A stretch of 64,000 bases of DNA, from the NCBI GenBank assembly GCA_003116975.1, contig BGKB01000044.1:942940-1006939 (forward strand). The letters are read 5' to 3'. The notes under the pieces are model-generated. The model was not told where the DNA came from and made no database searches. It saw only the letters and a list, made by a program, of their open reading frames with translations. Shown one piece after another: positions 1 to 9,340 of the stretch (position 1 is the first letter of the stretch; the number at the start of each line of letters is the position of its first letter). The position numbers and the translations under genes were made by a program. This DNA comes from Aurantiochytrium sp. KH105. Lineage: Eukaryota; Sar; Bigyra; Thraustochytrida; Thraustochytriidae.

Positions 1-1
1 T

Positions 2-322
2 CGAAGTCCGAGCTCGCAAGACCAAGCGTACCGATCGTGGAGCGCGAATCGAAGGAGTTTGAATTCTGAAGAGTACGGAAGCGATGACGAAGATGAAGTC
101 GATGACGAAGACTCGAGCGGGGCAAGCAAGTGGGTCCTGCTCAAGGGTCGCTGGCAGCGTGTGACCGTGCTCATGCAGGAAGATATTGCGCTAAAAGTGT
201 TTCGCAAGAGTGACTGGGTTGAGGCGTTCACCGAGGGCGGTGAGCGGTTCTGGCACAATCTCAAGTCTGGCGAATCTACCTGGGAGCAACCTCCACGCAC
301 AGTGTCGACGATTGTAGCTTGA
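2..322 (+). CDS. WW-domain protein, C-terminal part (5' truncated by window edge)
   Basis: The frame is open from the window edge with no ATG, so this is the 3' end of a longer gene; 106 residues are visible. An acidic Glu/Asp-rich stretch is followed by a WW-type module near the C-terminus. The pattern is W-x-E-A-F-T-E-G-G-E-R-F-W-H-N, then a T-W-E-Q-P-P ending with the binding Trp and the closing Pro. WW domains bind Pro-rich ligands in signalling or RNA-processing proteins. The second aromatic is FW instead of the more usual YY/YF, which is still compatible with the fold. The gene converges on the peroxidase gene, with a short microsatellite between them. The identity of the full protein cannot be told from this fragment. 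Confidence 0.7.
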   Translation, partial: RSPSSQDQAYRSWSANRRSLNSEEYGSDDEDEVDDEDSSGASKWVLLKGRWQRVTVLMQEDIALKVFRKSDWVEAFTEGGERFWHNLKSGESTWEQPPRTVSTIVA

Positions 323-346
323 TCGGGTCAACAAAGGACATTTACA

Positions 347-348
<2 letters not shown>

Positions 349-377
<29 letters not shown>

Positions 378-391
378 CATACATACATACA
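349..391. repeat. (ATAC)n microsatellite
   Basis: About ten uninterrupted copies of a 4-base unit lie between the convergent 3' ends of the WW-domain gene and the peroxidase gene. Confidence 0.95.
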
Positions 392-432
392 AGGACAACA
401 TTTTCACTTCTTTTGCTTTTGCTTTCCTTTTT

Positions 433-1470
433 TCAACTATGGGAGGTAAGTTCCGGCGTAAGGTTCTTGCAGCCAAGCTCAGTCAACTTTGTCCACGCAA
501 GAGCGGCATCTTGGCGGAAGATGCGTCGGTTGCGGTTGTAGTAAACGACATGGCGATAGTAATCTTGATCCCAGTAAAGGACCATGTCGGCGATGAGAAG
601 CATCCAGCGACGGCCGGCAAAGAACATCTCGTACTGGCGCTTCCCCGAGGCCTTGTGCACCTCGCGATAGTTGCGAATCCCTTGCTCGTAGAGCGAAATG
701 TACCCAAGTCCCGTCTCGTAGGCGTTCCACTCTGTGGGATCGAAAGCATACCATGCGTGCTCATAGCCGCTGTTTTCAGGATGGCAACGGCCGAACTGGT
801 GGCCCAAAAGAATTAAACACACGGTTTCTTTGTCTGTGAGACCCAAGCGCTGAAAGGTTGCGCGGACTGCGTTGATTGTCGGCGCCTCGCGAATGTGTGC
901 AGGCGCATCAGGAGGGGCATCTGGGTCGGGACCAAGGTCCGCCGCAGGGAGTCGCGACGTGTTCGGATTGACGGTTCCAAAGCCAAAGGGGCACTTGCCC
1001 TCGCCAAAGATGGCCGTGGCCTCGGCGTCGTCAAAGTCTGGACGACCGGTCTTGACGGGAATGTGTGGCCCGCCGGTGGACTCGATCGCAACGGCGCCGG
1101 CGAGGATGTACAGGTCCGCGTAGGAGATTGCGGGAAAGCGCGCCTTGACGGACTCCAAGAGCTCCTTGGCCTTGCTCAGGCCAGCATTCTCCGGGTCGGC
1201 CGCCTCGTTCTCGAAGCGAAAGGTTGATCCCCAGCTGCCCCCGTTGCCGGACTCCTTGCAGTACGTCCCCGAGCAGTGCCAGGCGAAGCGGATGAAGAGC
1301 GGCGCGTACGAGCCGTCGTCGTGGCCAGGCGCGTACATGAGTCGCTTGATGGCCCTCCGCACCTCGCGCAGGTCCATGCCGGCCTCGCTCCCGCTTGCGG
1401 AGGCGCTCGCGCTCCCCGCGCTGCTCGCCATTCTGCGCAAGGTGTTCGCAAGTCGCTTCGGCGTCTGCAT
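433..1470 (-). CDS. Class I haem peroxidase, cytochrome c peroxidase-like
   Basis: The 345-aa product is a catalase/CcP/APX-superfamily (class I) peroxidase that reduces H2O2. The distal haem residues Arg, Trp and His appear in the FIRFAWHCSG block. The proximal His is in GHQFGRCH. The proximal Trp is in the SGYEHAW block, and the hydrogen-bonding Asp is in the LIADM block near the C-terminus. The position equal to the ascorbate-binding Arg172 of plant APX is Asn, as in yeast CcP, which argues for cytochrome c or another one-electron donor over ascorbate. The start chosen here (M-Q-T-P-K-R-L-A-N) gives an Arg- and Ser-rich, acid-poor N-terminus like a mitochondrial presequence. In-frame ATGs also exist at 1518 and 1599, so the start is uncertain. 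It is divergent from POLA1. The class is secure; the electron donor is an inference. Confidence 0.88.
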   Translation of the reverse strand: MQTPKRLANTLRRMASSAGSASASASGSEAGMDLREVRRAIKRLMYAPGHDDGSYAPLFIRFAWHCSGTYCKESGNGGSWGSTFRFENEAADPENAGLSKAKELLESVKARFPAISYADLYILAGAVAIESTGGPHIPVKTGRPDFDDAEATAIFGEGKCPFGFGTVNPNTSRLPAADLGPDPDAPPDAPAHIREAPTINAVRATFQRLGLTDKETVCLILLGHQFGRCHPENSGYEHAWYAFDPTEWNAYETGLGYISLYEQGIRNYREVHKASGKRQYEMFFAGRRWMLLIADMVLYWDQDYYRHVVYYNRNRRIFRQDAALAWTKLTELGCKNLTPELTSHS

Positions 1471-2008
1471 CGCCTTGCCCTTTTCTTCGTTTGACCATCC
1501 TTGCTTGCTTGCTTGCATGGTCTGTCGGGTTTTAGAACGCGACTTCCGACACCCAAACGAACAAGGAAAACCAATAGTCGTACGGAGACATTCGCGCATG
1601 GACCGCGCGCGCAGCCAGAAGAGCAGCAACGACAGCCACCAGCGCGTCAAGATTGCTGCTACCGTACTGCCCGCTGCTGCTGCTGCTGCTGCTGTTGATC
1701 AGACCCAATGCTGGCTGCGCACATTTCCGCGGCCAACCAGAGGTCCTCACGGGGACTGAAAGACCATGGTGTGTAGTAATAAATAATAAGCAGCGGCCAA
1801 ACATGGGCAAACATGGGCCCACAAACAAGCGACCGGCCGGCGCGCAGCAGCAGCAGCGCTCGGGCCAGTACGCATCGTGTCTGTGTGCATCTATCTGCTC
1901 TACGCCTCTCTCCCCCCCCCCCCCGACGTGCGCACGTAGACCCCATCACTTCGCAGAGGCCATGTCTCGTTCGAGTCGCGACCACAACAAGGCGCCGGTG
2001 ACGGTTAA

Positions 2009-2042
<34 letters not shown>

Positions 2043-2244
2043 GATGTGCAGTGCGGTGGTTAGGCGAAAGACGGTGGTTAGGTTGGAGAAGATGAGCGAG
2101 ACGAGCAGATCAAGAACAAGCAAGCACGCGTGCGCTCGGCGGCGGAGCTTGCGCGAGTTGGCGCAGCGCGCGAGCGCGCTTGGCGGCGGGCAGACAGAGC
2201 GGTAGCAGCGAGCAGCGAGCAGCAGCGAGCAGCAGCAGCGAGCG
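1471..2244. promoter_or_regulatory. Divergent intergenic region between peroxidase and POLA1
   Basis: About 770 bases separate the two start codons. The stretch holds two CTG/CAG tracts (about 1673-1695 and 2009-2041), a run of 13 C at about 1912-1924 and a GAGCAGC-rich tract just before the POLA1 ATG. Open frames here on both strands are low-complexity products of these repeats. It should contain both promoters, but I see no clear TATA box or other motif. Confidence 0.5.
2009..2041. repeat. (GCT)11 trinucleotide repeat
   Basis: Eleven perfect GCT units lie in the shared upstream region of the peroxidase and POLA1 genes, outside any accepted CDS. Confidence 0.95.
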
Positions 2245-5200
2245 ATGCAGCGGCCCAGCCGCTCGCACGAGTCGAAGGGCGCTCGCGCGAGACGCGAGGC
2301 CCTCGACCGGCAACGGCGACAGCGCGAACTGGGCCTGAGAAACGCGGACCTGGACGCGAGCAGCGACGAGGACGAGGGCGATAGCGAGGACGAAGGCGCT
2401 GCAAGGGCCGCGCTTCGCAAGGCGAACGAGGATCTCGGCGACTTTGTTGTTGACGATGACGGAACCGGGTACAAGGACTATGGAGACGACGACGAGGACG
2501 ACGTCGACTTGGGCGACGCGAAGGAGAGCGCGAGCGGCGCCAAGACGCACAAGAGCGCAAGAGCCCGTCGAAAAGACGAGCTTGACGCGCAGGAGGTCCA
2601 AGGTACGACGCATAAGCTGACGAGCATGTTTACAAAGATGGGTAAGCGTGCCAATGTTGTGGGTCCGAAAGCCACGGCATCGGCGCCGTCTGCGAGCGAA
2701 GAGGCCGCAGAGCGCGCTGTTCGCGGGGGAGATTCGCTCATGAGCTCCATCGTAAACGATCTCATGCAGTCGACTTCATCTGCCAAGAAGCGGAAGAAGG
2801 GGCGTGACAAGAAACTCAAGCGCAGCAGCAAGAAGAAGCGCCGGCACCAGCTTGAGGAGGAACAGGAACGACTTCGCCAGCGGGACGCACGCAGCGCCGA
2901 CGAGGACAGTGGACCGGATGATAACATGTACTTGGATCGGGACGACGACGATGGTGCCGACGAAGCGATCGCTGCGGTGCAGGACCCGTCGCACGAAGGC
3001 AAGGCGAAGCAAAATGTTTCTGAAGAGGAGGAAGAAGAAGAAGAAGAAGAAGAGACCCTCGTTGGCTCGGCTGGTGCGCACAAGAGCAAGGTGAAGAAGG
3101 AGGAGTCCTCTGGCGCGACACACATGGAAGTGTCGGAAGAGGTGGATACCGTTGCCGTCAAGAAAGAAGACAAGCCCAAAGGCAAAGCAGCACTCCTTGC
3201 GGCAGCTCGCAAGAAACCAGTCCGCAGTGCACCCAAGCGCGTTGCGCCATCGACGCCGCCTCCCGCCGCGGACCGTGGCGTGACGTTCATGAGCACGCCT
3301 CCTGCCATGATGGGCAAGGACGACGATGGCTCTGGCGGATGGTCGTCTAGCAAGGCAGTCGCACTCGGAGAGAACGAGAATACCGCCAGCACAACAACTG
3401 GGCCCGCAGCGGCAATGGATGCCCAGACCATCATGGACAACTTGCCAGAACAGGATGGACGCAAATACATTGATGTGTTTTGGCTTGACATTTACGAGAA
3501 TTACTATACGATGAAGGGCCGTCTTCACGTGTTTGGCAAGATGTGGTGCGAGCGGACCAAGCAGTTTGTTAGCTGCTACGTCGAGGTCAAAAATCTCGAT
3601 CGCGTGCTGTACGTGCTCCCGCGCGAGACATGCACTGACGAGGACGGCACAAACAAGGAGGTTGAATTTCCGGACGTCTTTGCCGAGATGGAAAAGGTCG
3701 TGGCCAAGGTTCTGCCTGTAGACCGGGATGCCGGGCGCTCGTTCAAGGTACGCAAGACGGAGCTCAAGTACGCCTTTGAGCTTCCCGGCGTCCCGCGCGA
3801 GGCCACCGAGTACCTCGAGGTGCGGTACCCCATGTGCGCGGAGAAGGACCGTTTGCCCTTTGACATCGAGGGCAAGACATTTTCGCACATTTTCGGCACG
3901 CACCAGACGGCCGTCGAGCAGCTTTTGCTGGCACGCGATCTGATGGGCCCGTGCTGGATCCGAATTTACGATGTCGAGTGTCCGAGGGACCGCGTGGCCT
4001 CGTGGTGCAAGTACAACTTTTTCGTCGAGGAAGCCAAGGCGATCCACCCTCTAAAGGACGTTCTCGTCCGCGAGGCCGAGGAAGCTGCAAAAGCAAGGAC
4101 TCAGGACGAGGACGGAGACTCTGCCGACACTAAAGTGGCCCGAGAAGCCATCAAATTGCCTCCACCGCCACCTCTTCGTGTGCTGTCACTCTCGCTCAAA
4201 ACACGGGTGGATCCCAAGTCGCACGAGCACCAGATTATGGTGGTGAGCGGTCTGCTTCGCGATAATGTCGACGTGGTGAGCGAGACAGCCGCGCACGGAG
4301 ATCCGCGTCTTGCCAGCGCGTTCACGATTGTGCGAGGCGAGAATGGCGGCGCGGCTTTTCCCGCTGGGTTCAAGGACGCGGCCAAGTCTCGCAAGCAGAT
4401 TTCTGTGCAGGCGAGCGAGCGAGCTTTGCTGAGCTTTCTTATGGTTCAAATGCACCGACACGACCCGGACATGATCATTGGCCACAACATTCGCAACTTT
4501 GAAATGGATGTCCTGCTGTCGCGCATGTCCAAGCTGAATGTAGGACTCATGTGGTCCAAGATGGGCCGGCTCAAGATGTCGCGCATGCCGGGGCGTCGTG
4601 CAGGGGGCGGTTTTTATTCGAGCGCCAACTTGACGCCTGGACGCTTGATGCTCGATACGTACACAACCGCTCGCGAACTCTTGCTCGGGCAGCGTAGCTA
4701 CACGCTGCAAGAGCTGTGCCGTACGCAGCTCAATGTAGAGCGGCACGAGGTGACGCCACTGCAAGTCCCACAGTACTACCAGGACAAGGATTGGCTGCTG
4801 AAGCTTGTGCAACGCAACGAGAAGGATGCTTGGCTAGCGCTCTCTCTCATGTTCAAGCTTGAGGCTGTCCCGCTGACGCTACAGCTGAGCAACCTTGGTG
4901 GCAATCTGTGGTCGCGGACGTTGTCGGGCGGTCGCGCCGAGCGCATCGAACACCTGCTCTTGCACGAATTTTCGCGACAGGGCTATGTCTTGCCCGACAA
5001 GGTGTACGCCGACAGTGGAGACGGCAAGAGCGGGGCCAAGAAGGGAGCCTCGAATGGAAACAGCAAAAAGGGCGGCGCGGTCTCGCGTTCAGCGATGCGC
5101 AAGCCCAAGTACGATGGTGGTCTCGTCTTGGACCCCAAGACGGGCTTGTACGACAAGTTCATTTTGCTGCTGGACTTTAACTCGCTGTACCCTTCGATCA

Positions 5201-7242
5201 TTCAAGAGTATAACATTTGCTACACCACCGTGGAGCGGGTGCGCAGTGGCGGCCTCGAAGATTTGGAGGTCGCGGCTGCTGCAGTGGAGACTGGCGCCGG
5301 CGACGACGACATGGAGATGGACGAAGGTGGGGCTGCGGACGTGGACGTGGACGCCGAGGACCCGGACGCAATTCCGGGCCTGCCCGACCGCGCCAAGTTT
5401 CCGGACCTTGCAATTCTGCCTTCGCTCATCAAGACGCTGGTGGACCGGCGTCGTCTGGTGAAGCAGGCGCTCAAGTCGGAGCGCGATCCAAGCAAGCGCA
5501 AGCAGCTCGACGTTCGGCAAAAGGCTCTCAAGTTGACTGCCAACTCAATGTATGGATGCCTCGGCTTTAAGGGCTTTCGATTCTTTGCGCGGCCCGTCGC
5601 AGCGCTGGTGACGTCGCAGGGCCGCTCGATTCTGCAGAATACCGTGAATATTGCGCAGGACAAGCTGGGCCTCGATGTCGTGTATGGTGACACGGATTCG
5701 ATCATGATCAACACGGGTACCACGAATCTCGCAGAGGTGAACCGAATCGGGCAGCGCGTCAAGGCAGAGATTAACAAGCTGTACAACCTGCTCGAGATCG
5801 AGCAGGACGGCGTATTCAAGACAATGCTGTTGTTGAAAAAGAAAAAGTACGCAGCGCTGGCCATCAAGGAGGTCAAGAGACCGAATGGGGAAAAGCAGAT
5901 TGTGGAAGAAAAGGAGACCAAGGGTCTCGATCTCGTGCGTCGTGACTGGTGCCAGCTGTCCAAGGACATTGGTCATGGCGTATTGGACCATGTTCTTTCG
6001 GGCAAACCGTACGATGAGGTGGTGGAAGGCATTCTCAAATGTCTCGATGACGTGCACGAGCAGATCAAGGCGCGTTCTGTGGCTCTTGAGAAGTTTGTCA
6101 TTACCAAGGGATTGAACAAGAATCCTCGCGATTATCCTGATGTCAAGAGCCAACCGCACCTGCAGGTGGCGCTTGCCATGATCGCGAGAAACAAACCCGT
6201 GAGTGTGGGCGATCACATCCCGTACGTCATTTGCACAATGACCCGGCAGGACTACGAAAGCAAAGCGCGCGAACTCAAGGAGAAGCAGGCCCTTAAGACA
6301 GAAGACGGCCAAACGAGTGGCGGAAAGGCGGATGATCCGGAGAATGAGGAACCGATGCCACGTACACCGCCTCCGTCGAATGCCTCCTATGCGCAACGCG
6401 CATTTCATCCGGAGGAGGTCACAAACGATCCGTGGAAGCTCCTGGAACTTGATGTGGACTGGTATTTGAAGCAGCAGGTCGTACCACCGACGCGGCGTCT
6501 GTGCGAGCCGATTGAAGGACTTTCGCCAGGCCAGATTGCCGAGCATCTTGGTCTAGATCCCTCTTCGGTACAGGGCGGTGCGCAACACGGCGACGCGCAT
6601 GGCGACGAGGACTTGCTAAACATTGTGGATATGCCAGACATTGACAGGTTCAAGGCGTGTGACCGCGTCACGCTGACGTGCGAAAGTTGCGATCTGGAAC
6701 ACCCTTTTCTGGGCGTTGTTGCTCTTCCACAGGAACTTGCCAAGATCGTGCCCGAGAAGCAGCAGCAGAGCAACGCAGCGAAGTCAGGCCTTCAGTGCCC
6801 GCGCTGCGACGAGCCTGTGGACTTGACATACCTGACGAACCAGCTTCACTTGGCGGCACGCCGTGCGGTGAAAAAGTACTATGAAGGATGGCTCTTGGCC
6901 GATGACCCTTCGGCGGACCTGCGCACGCGCCAGCAGTCTGTCGTGGGGCGTTCTTTCACCTTGCACGGCCGTCGATTGCAGCTGGTGCCCGAGTACCGTC
7001 CATCAACCCTGTACACGCAACTGCGCTACCTCGAGTCGCTGGTAAACGCCCCCCATGCGCTCGAGCAGCTCAAGAAGCATTATAGCTCGGGCCATAGCAA
7101 GGTAGATCCGCCAAAACCGCTCAATGCGCAGGATGCCGAAGCGCTTGCTCATGTGCAGACAAGTCTTGCTGCCAAGTATCTGAACCGCAGCGCGTACAAC
7201 TGGGTTCAGCCGGATCTTTTCCAGCGCGCCTTCCGAATGTAA
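2245..7242 (+). CDS. POLA1: DNA polymerase alpha catalytic subunit
   Basis: The 1665-aa, single-exon product is the family-B polymerase that extends primase RNA primers at origins and on the lagging strand. The N-terminal about 330 residues are charged and disordered, with Lys/Arg-rich and poly-Glu runs. Motif A (DFNSLYPSII) is near residue 977, motif B (KLTANSMYG) near 1096 and the catalytic YGDTDS of motif C near 1147. The exonuclease-like domain precedes them. The C-terminal domain keeps the first zinc motif (CESC near 1479 and CPRC near 1519). The four Cys expected for the second zinc motif, after the conserved KKYYxGWL block, are absent. The start is the first ATG, placed directly after the CAG-rich leader. 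The length is slightly above the roughly 1460 residues of animal and yeast homologues, mainly through N-terminal low complexity. Confidence 0.97.
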   Translation: MQRPSRSHESKGARARREALDRQRRQRELGLRNADLDASSDEDEGDSEDEGAARAALRKANEDLGDFVVDDDGTGYKDYGDDDEDDVDLGDAKESASGAKTHKSARARRKDELDAQEVQGTTHKLTSMFTKMGKRANVVGPKATASAPSASEEAAERAVRGGDSLMSSIVNDLMQSTSSAKKRKKGRDKKLKRSSKKKRRHQLEEEQERLRQRDARSADEDSGPDDNMYLDRDDDDGADEAIAAVQDPSHEGKAKQNVSEEEEEEEEEEETLVGSAGAHKSKVKKEESSGATHMEVSEEVDTVAVKKEDKPKGKAALLAAARKKPVRSAPKRVAPSTPPPAADRGVTFMSTPPAMMGKDDDGSGGWSSSKAVALGENENTASTTTGPAAAMDAQTIMDNLPEQDGRKYIDVFWLDIYENYYTMKGRLHVFGKMWCERTKQFVSCYVEVKNLDRVLYVLPRETCTDEDGTNKEVEFPDVFAEMEKVVAKVLPVDRDAGRSFKVRKTELKYAFELPGVPREATEYLEVRYPMCAEKDRLPFDIEGKTFSHIFGTHQTAVEQLLLARDLMGPCWIRIYDVECPRDRVASWCKYNFFVEEAKAIHPLKDVLVREAEEAAKARTQDEDGDSADTKVAREAIKLPPPPPLRVLSLSLKTRVDPKSHEHQIMVVSGLLRDNVDVVSETAAHGDPRLASAFTIVRGENGGAAFPAGFKDAAKSRKQISVQASERALLSFLMVQMHRHDPDMIIGHNIRNFEMDVLLSRMSKLNVGLMWSKMGRLKMSRMPGRRAGGGFYSSANLTPGRLMLDTYTTARELLLGQRSYTLQELCRTQLNVERHEVTPLQVPQYYQDKDWLLKLVQRNEKDAWLALSLMFKLEAVPLTLQLSNLGGNLWSRTLSGGRAERIEHLLLHEFSRQGYVLPDKVYADSGDGKSGAKKGASNGNSKKGGAVSRSAMRKPKYDGGLVLDPKTGLYDKFILLLDFNSLYPSIIQEYNICYTTVERVRSGGLEDLEVAAAAVETGAGDDDMEMDEGGAADVDVDAEDPDAIPGLPDRAKFPDLAILPSLIKTLVDRRRLVKQALKSERDPSKRKQLDVRQKALKLTANSMYGCLGFKGFRFFARPVAALVTSQGRSILQNTVNIAQDKLGLDVVYGDTDSIMINTGTTNLAEVNRIGQRVKAEINKLYNLLEIEQDGVFKTMLLLKKKKYAALAIKEVKRPNGEKQIVEEKETKGLDLVRRDWCQLSKDIGHGVLDHVLSGKPYDEVVEGILKCLDDVHEQIKARSVALEKFVITKGLNKNPRDYPDVKSQPHLQVALAMIARNKPVSVGDHIPYVICTMTRQDYESKARELKEKQALKTEDGQTSGGKADDPENEEPMPRTPPPSNASYAQRAFHPEEVTNDPWKLLELDVDWYLKQQVVPPTRRLCEPIEGLSPGQIAEHLGLDPSSVQGGAQHGDAHGDEDLLNIVDMPDIDRFKACDRVTLTCESCDLEHPFLGVVALPQELAKIVPEKQQQSNAAKSGLQCPRCDEPVDLTYLTNQLHLAARRAVKKYYEGWLLADDPSADLRTRQQSVVGRSFTLHGRRLQLVPEYRPSTLYTQLRYLESLVNAPHALEQLKKHYSSGHSKVDPPKPLNAQDAEALAHVQTSLAAKYLNRSAYNWVQPDLFQRAFRM

Positions 7243-9340
7243 ATGGCGACCCTCTAGCTACAACAATGCAACATTCTTAACTCGATAAAGCATTCCATCA
7301 TGATGAGACTGACAATCAAAAGTGCTCCTCTTGTTGTGTGGGTGGGGCGCCTGAGCAAAGCTGCTGCTTTCATTGTAGCGCGTCGTCCACGCTTTGCTTG
7401 TTCACTCCAACACGTACCTGGACAGCAATTCGTCTGCGTTACGTGGGAGCCAGATGTTTCATGCTGCTGGCATTGTACAGAAACGAATCGCACGTCTTGC
7501 AATCGCAGGCATGCGCTCTGTTGCGTGCGCGCCACTCATGGAGCCGTCGCGTATGTTGTCCCACCAGCAAACCGGCCTCCAGTGTGGTGTTATAGCTGAG
7601 CAGAGACAGATGTAGATGCTGCCACCAGTGAAACGAACAGGAACGACAGAGCCTCAGAGCAAACAGTGAGATGAGGTGACGGTAGCCACACATTCCGTTG
7701 GACTTGGCGTTGTGTTCAGTCTGTTTCCTGATGGTGCCCTGAGCACCACCCATGCACCAACCATGCATGCATTGGGGGTCGTCGGGTCCGATGTCGTTCA
7801 CGCCAGGTCGCTGGAGGAAAGACGGAAGGAGGAACAGACAAGCGAAGTGGAGTGTTCAGCGAGACCGCGCCAAGAAGCGGCATTTCAGGGCGCCCGCGGC
7901 GCGGAGCATGGCGTTTGATTTATCTGTTTCACCGGGTAACGGATTGCTCTAGCGCAAAAGGATGTGAGCATTTCAAGGAAGCCTTGACCAGGCTCCTTCT
8001 TATCCAACGGTATCCACTTTGAATGCATGTTACGTCTGGTTGTGCCAATCGTGCTCGATCGCGCCAGCTCGGAGGATTTGACACGGCACTACGAGGTCAG
8101 GTTCTGGAAGAAGCAAGCACGGATGTGGTCATGCCTGGAATCCAATTTTTGATTTATTTTATGTATACCAGTATACTAGTATGATACTATGCCATCGTTT
8201 GAGTACACCGCCTGCGTTTCTGCCAGCGAAGGGGCGAAAAAGTGTCCGAATACTTTTGAATTCTCCGGGGTGGGAGGCACCGCAACTGCAGATAGCTTTG
8301 CCTGGGGAGCAAGCTGCTTGTGCTGTGGAGCGGGGACAAGCAATCTGCGAAAGCAAACCCCCAACCCATTTCCCCAAGCAAAGCAAGCAGAAAGCGAGAA
8401 GCAAAAGCAAAGCAAAGGAGAGGAAAGCAAAGAAAAGCAAAGCAACGCAAAGCAAGGCTAGACAACGCAAAGAAATTTAAGTGAGAGAGCAGTCGTCCTT
8501 TTCCCTTTCAAATTTTTTTTTTTTAGAATGCCTCCTTCAAGCAGACCTGAGCACAAGCTTGTGCGGTCGGATGAATCAGCCCGCTGCAACGACCCACGAC
8601 CCGAGCGACATGAGAGAGCTCAGCAACCTCGACCTCGCGCGCGCGCACGGCTTATGACAGTTGACGTGCTTCCCGTCTTTACAACGACGACTCGATGACA
8701 GAATGGTCAACGTGTTATTTCATTTTGCGCGCCCATTGCAACGAAACGACTCCCAAGTTGCCTACTTATTTGGCGTTTTATACTTTTTATTTACTCCCAG
8801 CGCCGATCATTGCGATCAATAGCAATCAAAGGCTGCTACATATTTCCACGTTCACAGTCAGTACACTCTAATTTCATGTGCGAGTAATTTATGTTGACGA
8901 TTCTTTGCTCGGCTCGAGCCGGAAGTTTGACTTTATGTGGTCTGCTTTGCTGGCTTGACGTGATCGATAGAGCCTCTCAGAGAATGCTCCAGCATTGCAA
9001 CTTTAAAAATCGAACAAAGCATCACGTGGACATAGGCCTAATCGAGGCTTGCGCATGATCCAAATAACAGTGAGTTCTCGTCAATGGTGTTCCTTTCGAT
9101 TTTTTTGAGGGCGTTTTATATTTTGCAAATGCGACGTATCCGGCTGTTTGAGGGACTTTCTAACCCATGAAATGCGAAGCTTTGCGCGGCACGTGATGCG
9201 TGGCTTTCTTTACATCTATGTTTCGGGACTTTGGTTTGGATTGCACCTGCTCAACTTGAAGCTCGAATTGAAGGACAAGTTTATGTTCAAGATCAAGTTG
9301 GCCCAAAACTCACCGGACAAGGCGAGACAAGGGCGAACGA
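7243..9340. other. Intergenic region without a recognisable gene
   Basis: About 2.1 kb lies between POLA1 and the SLP phosphatase gene. No frame has a convincing domain or codon pattern, and no tRNA or snRNA was seen. It includes an AAGCAAAGC-type tract (about 8376-8473), a T-run at about 8512-8524, and a clearly AT-richer block at about 8690-9160, just upstream of the phosphatase gene, probably its promoter side. Confidence 0.5.
8376..8473. repeat. Degenerate AAGCA/AAAGC tandem tract
   Basis: Roughly 100 bases are made almost entirely of imperfect AAGCA and AAAGC units. All three frames stay open across it, which explains the spurious Lys/Ser- and Ala/Phe-rich open frames here. Confidence 0.85.
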
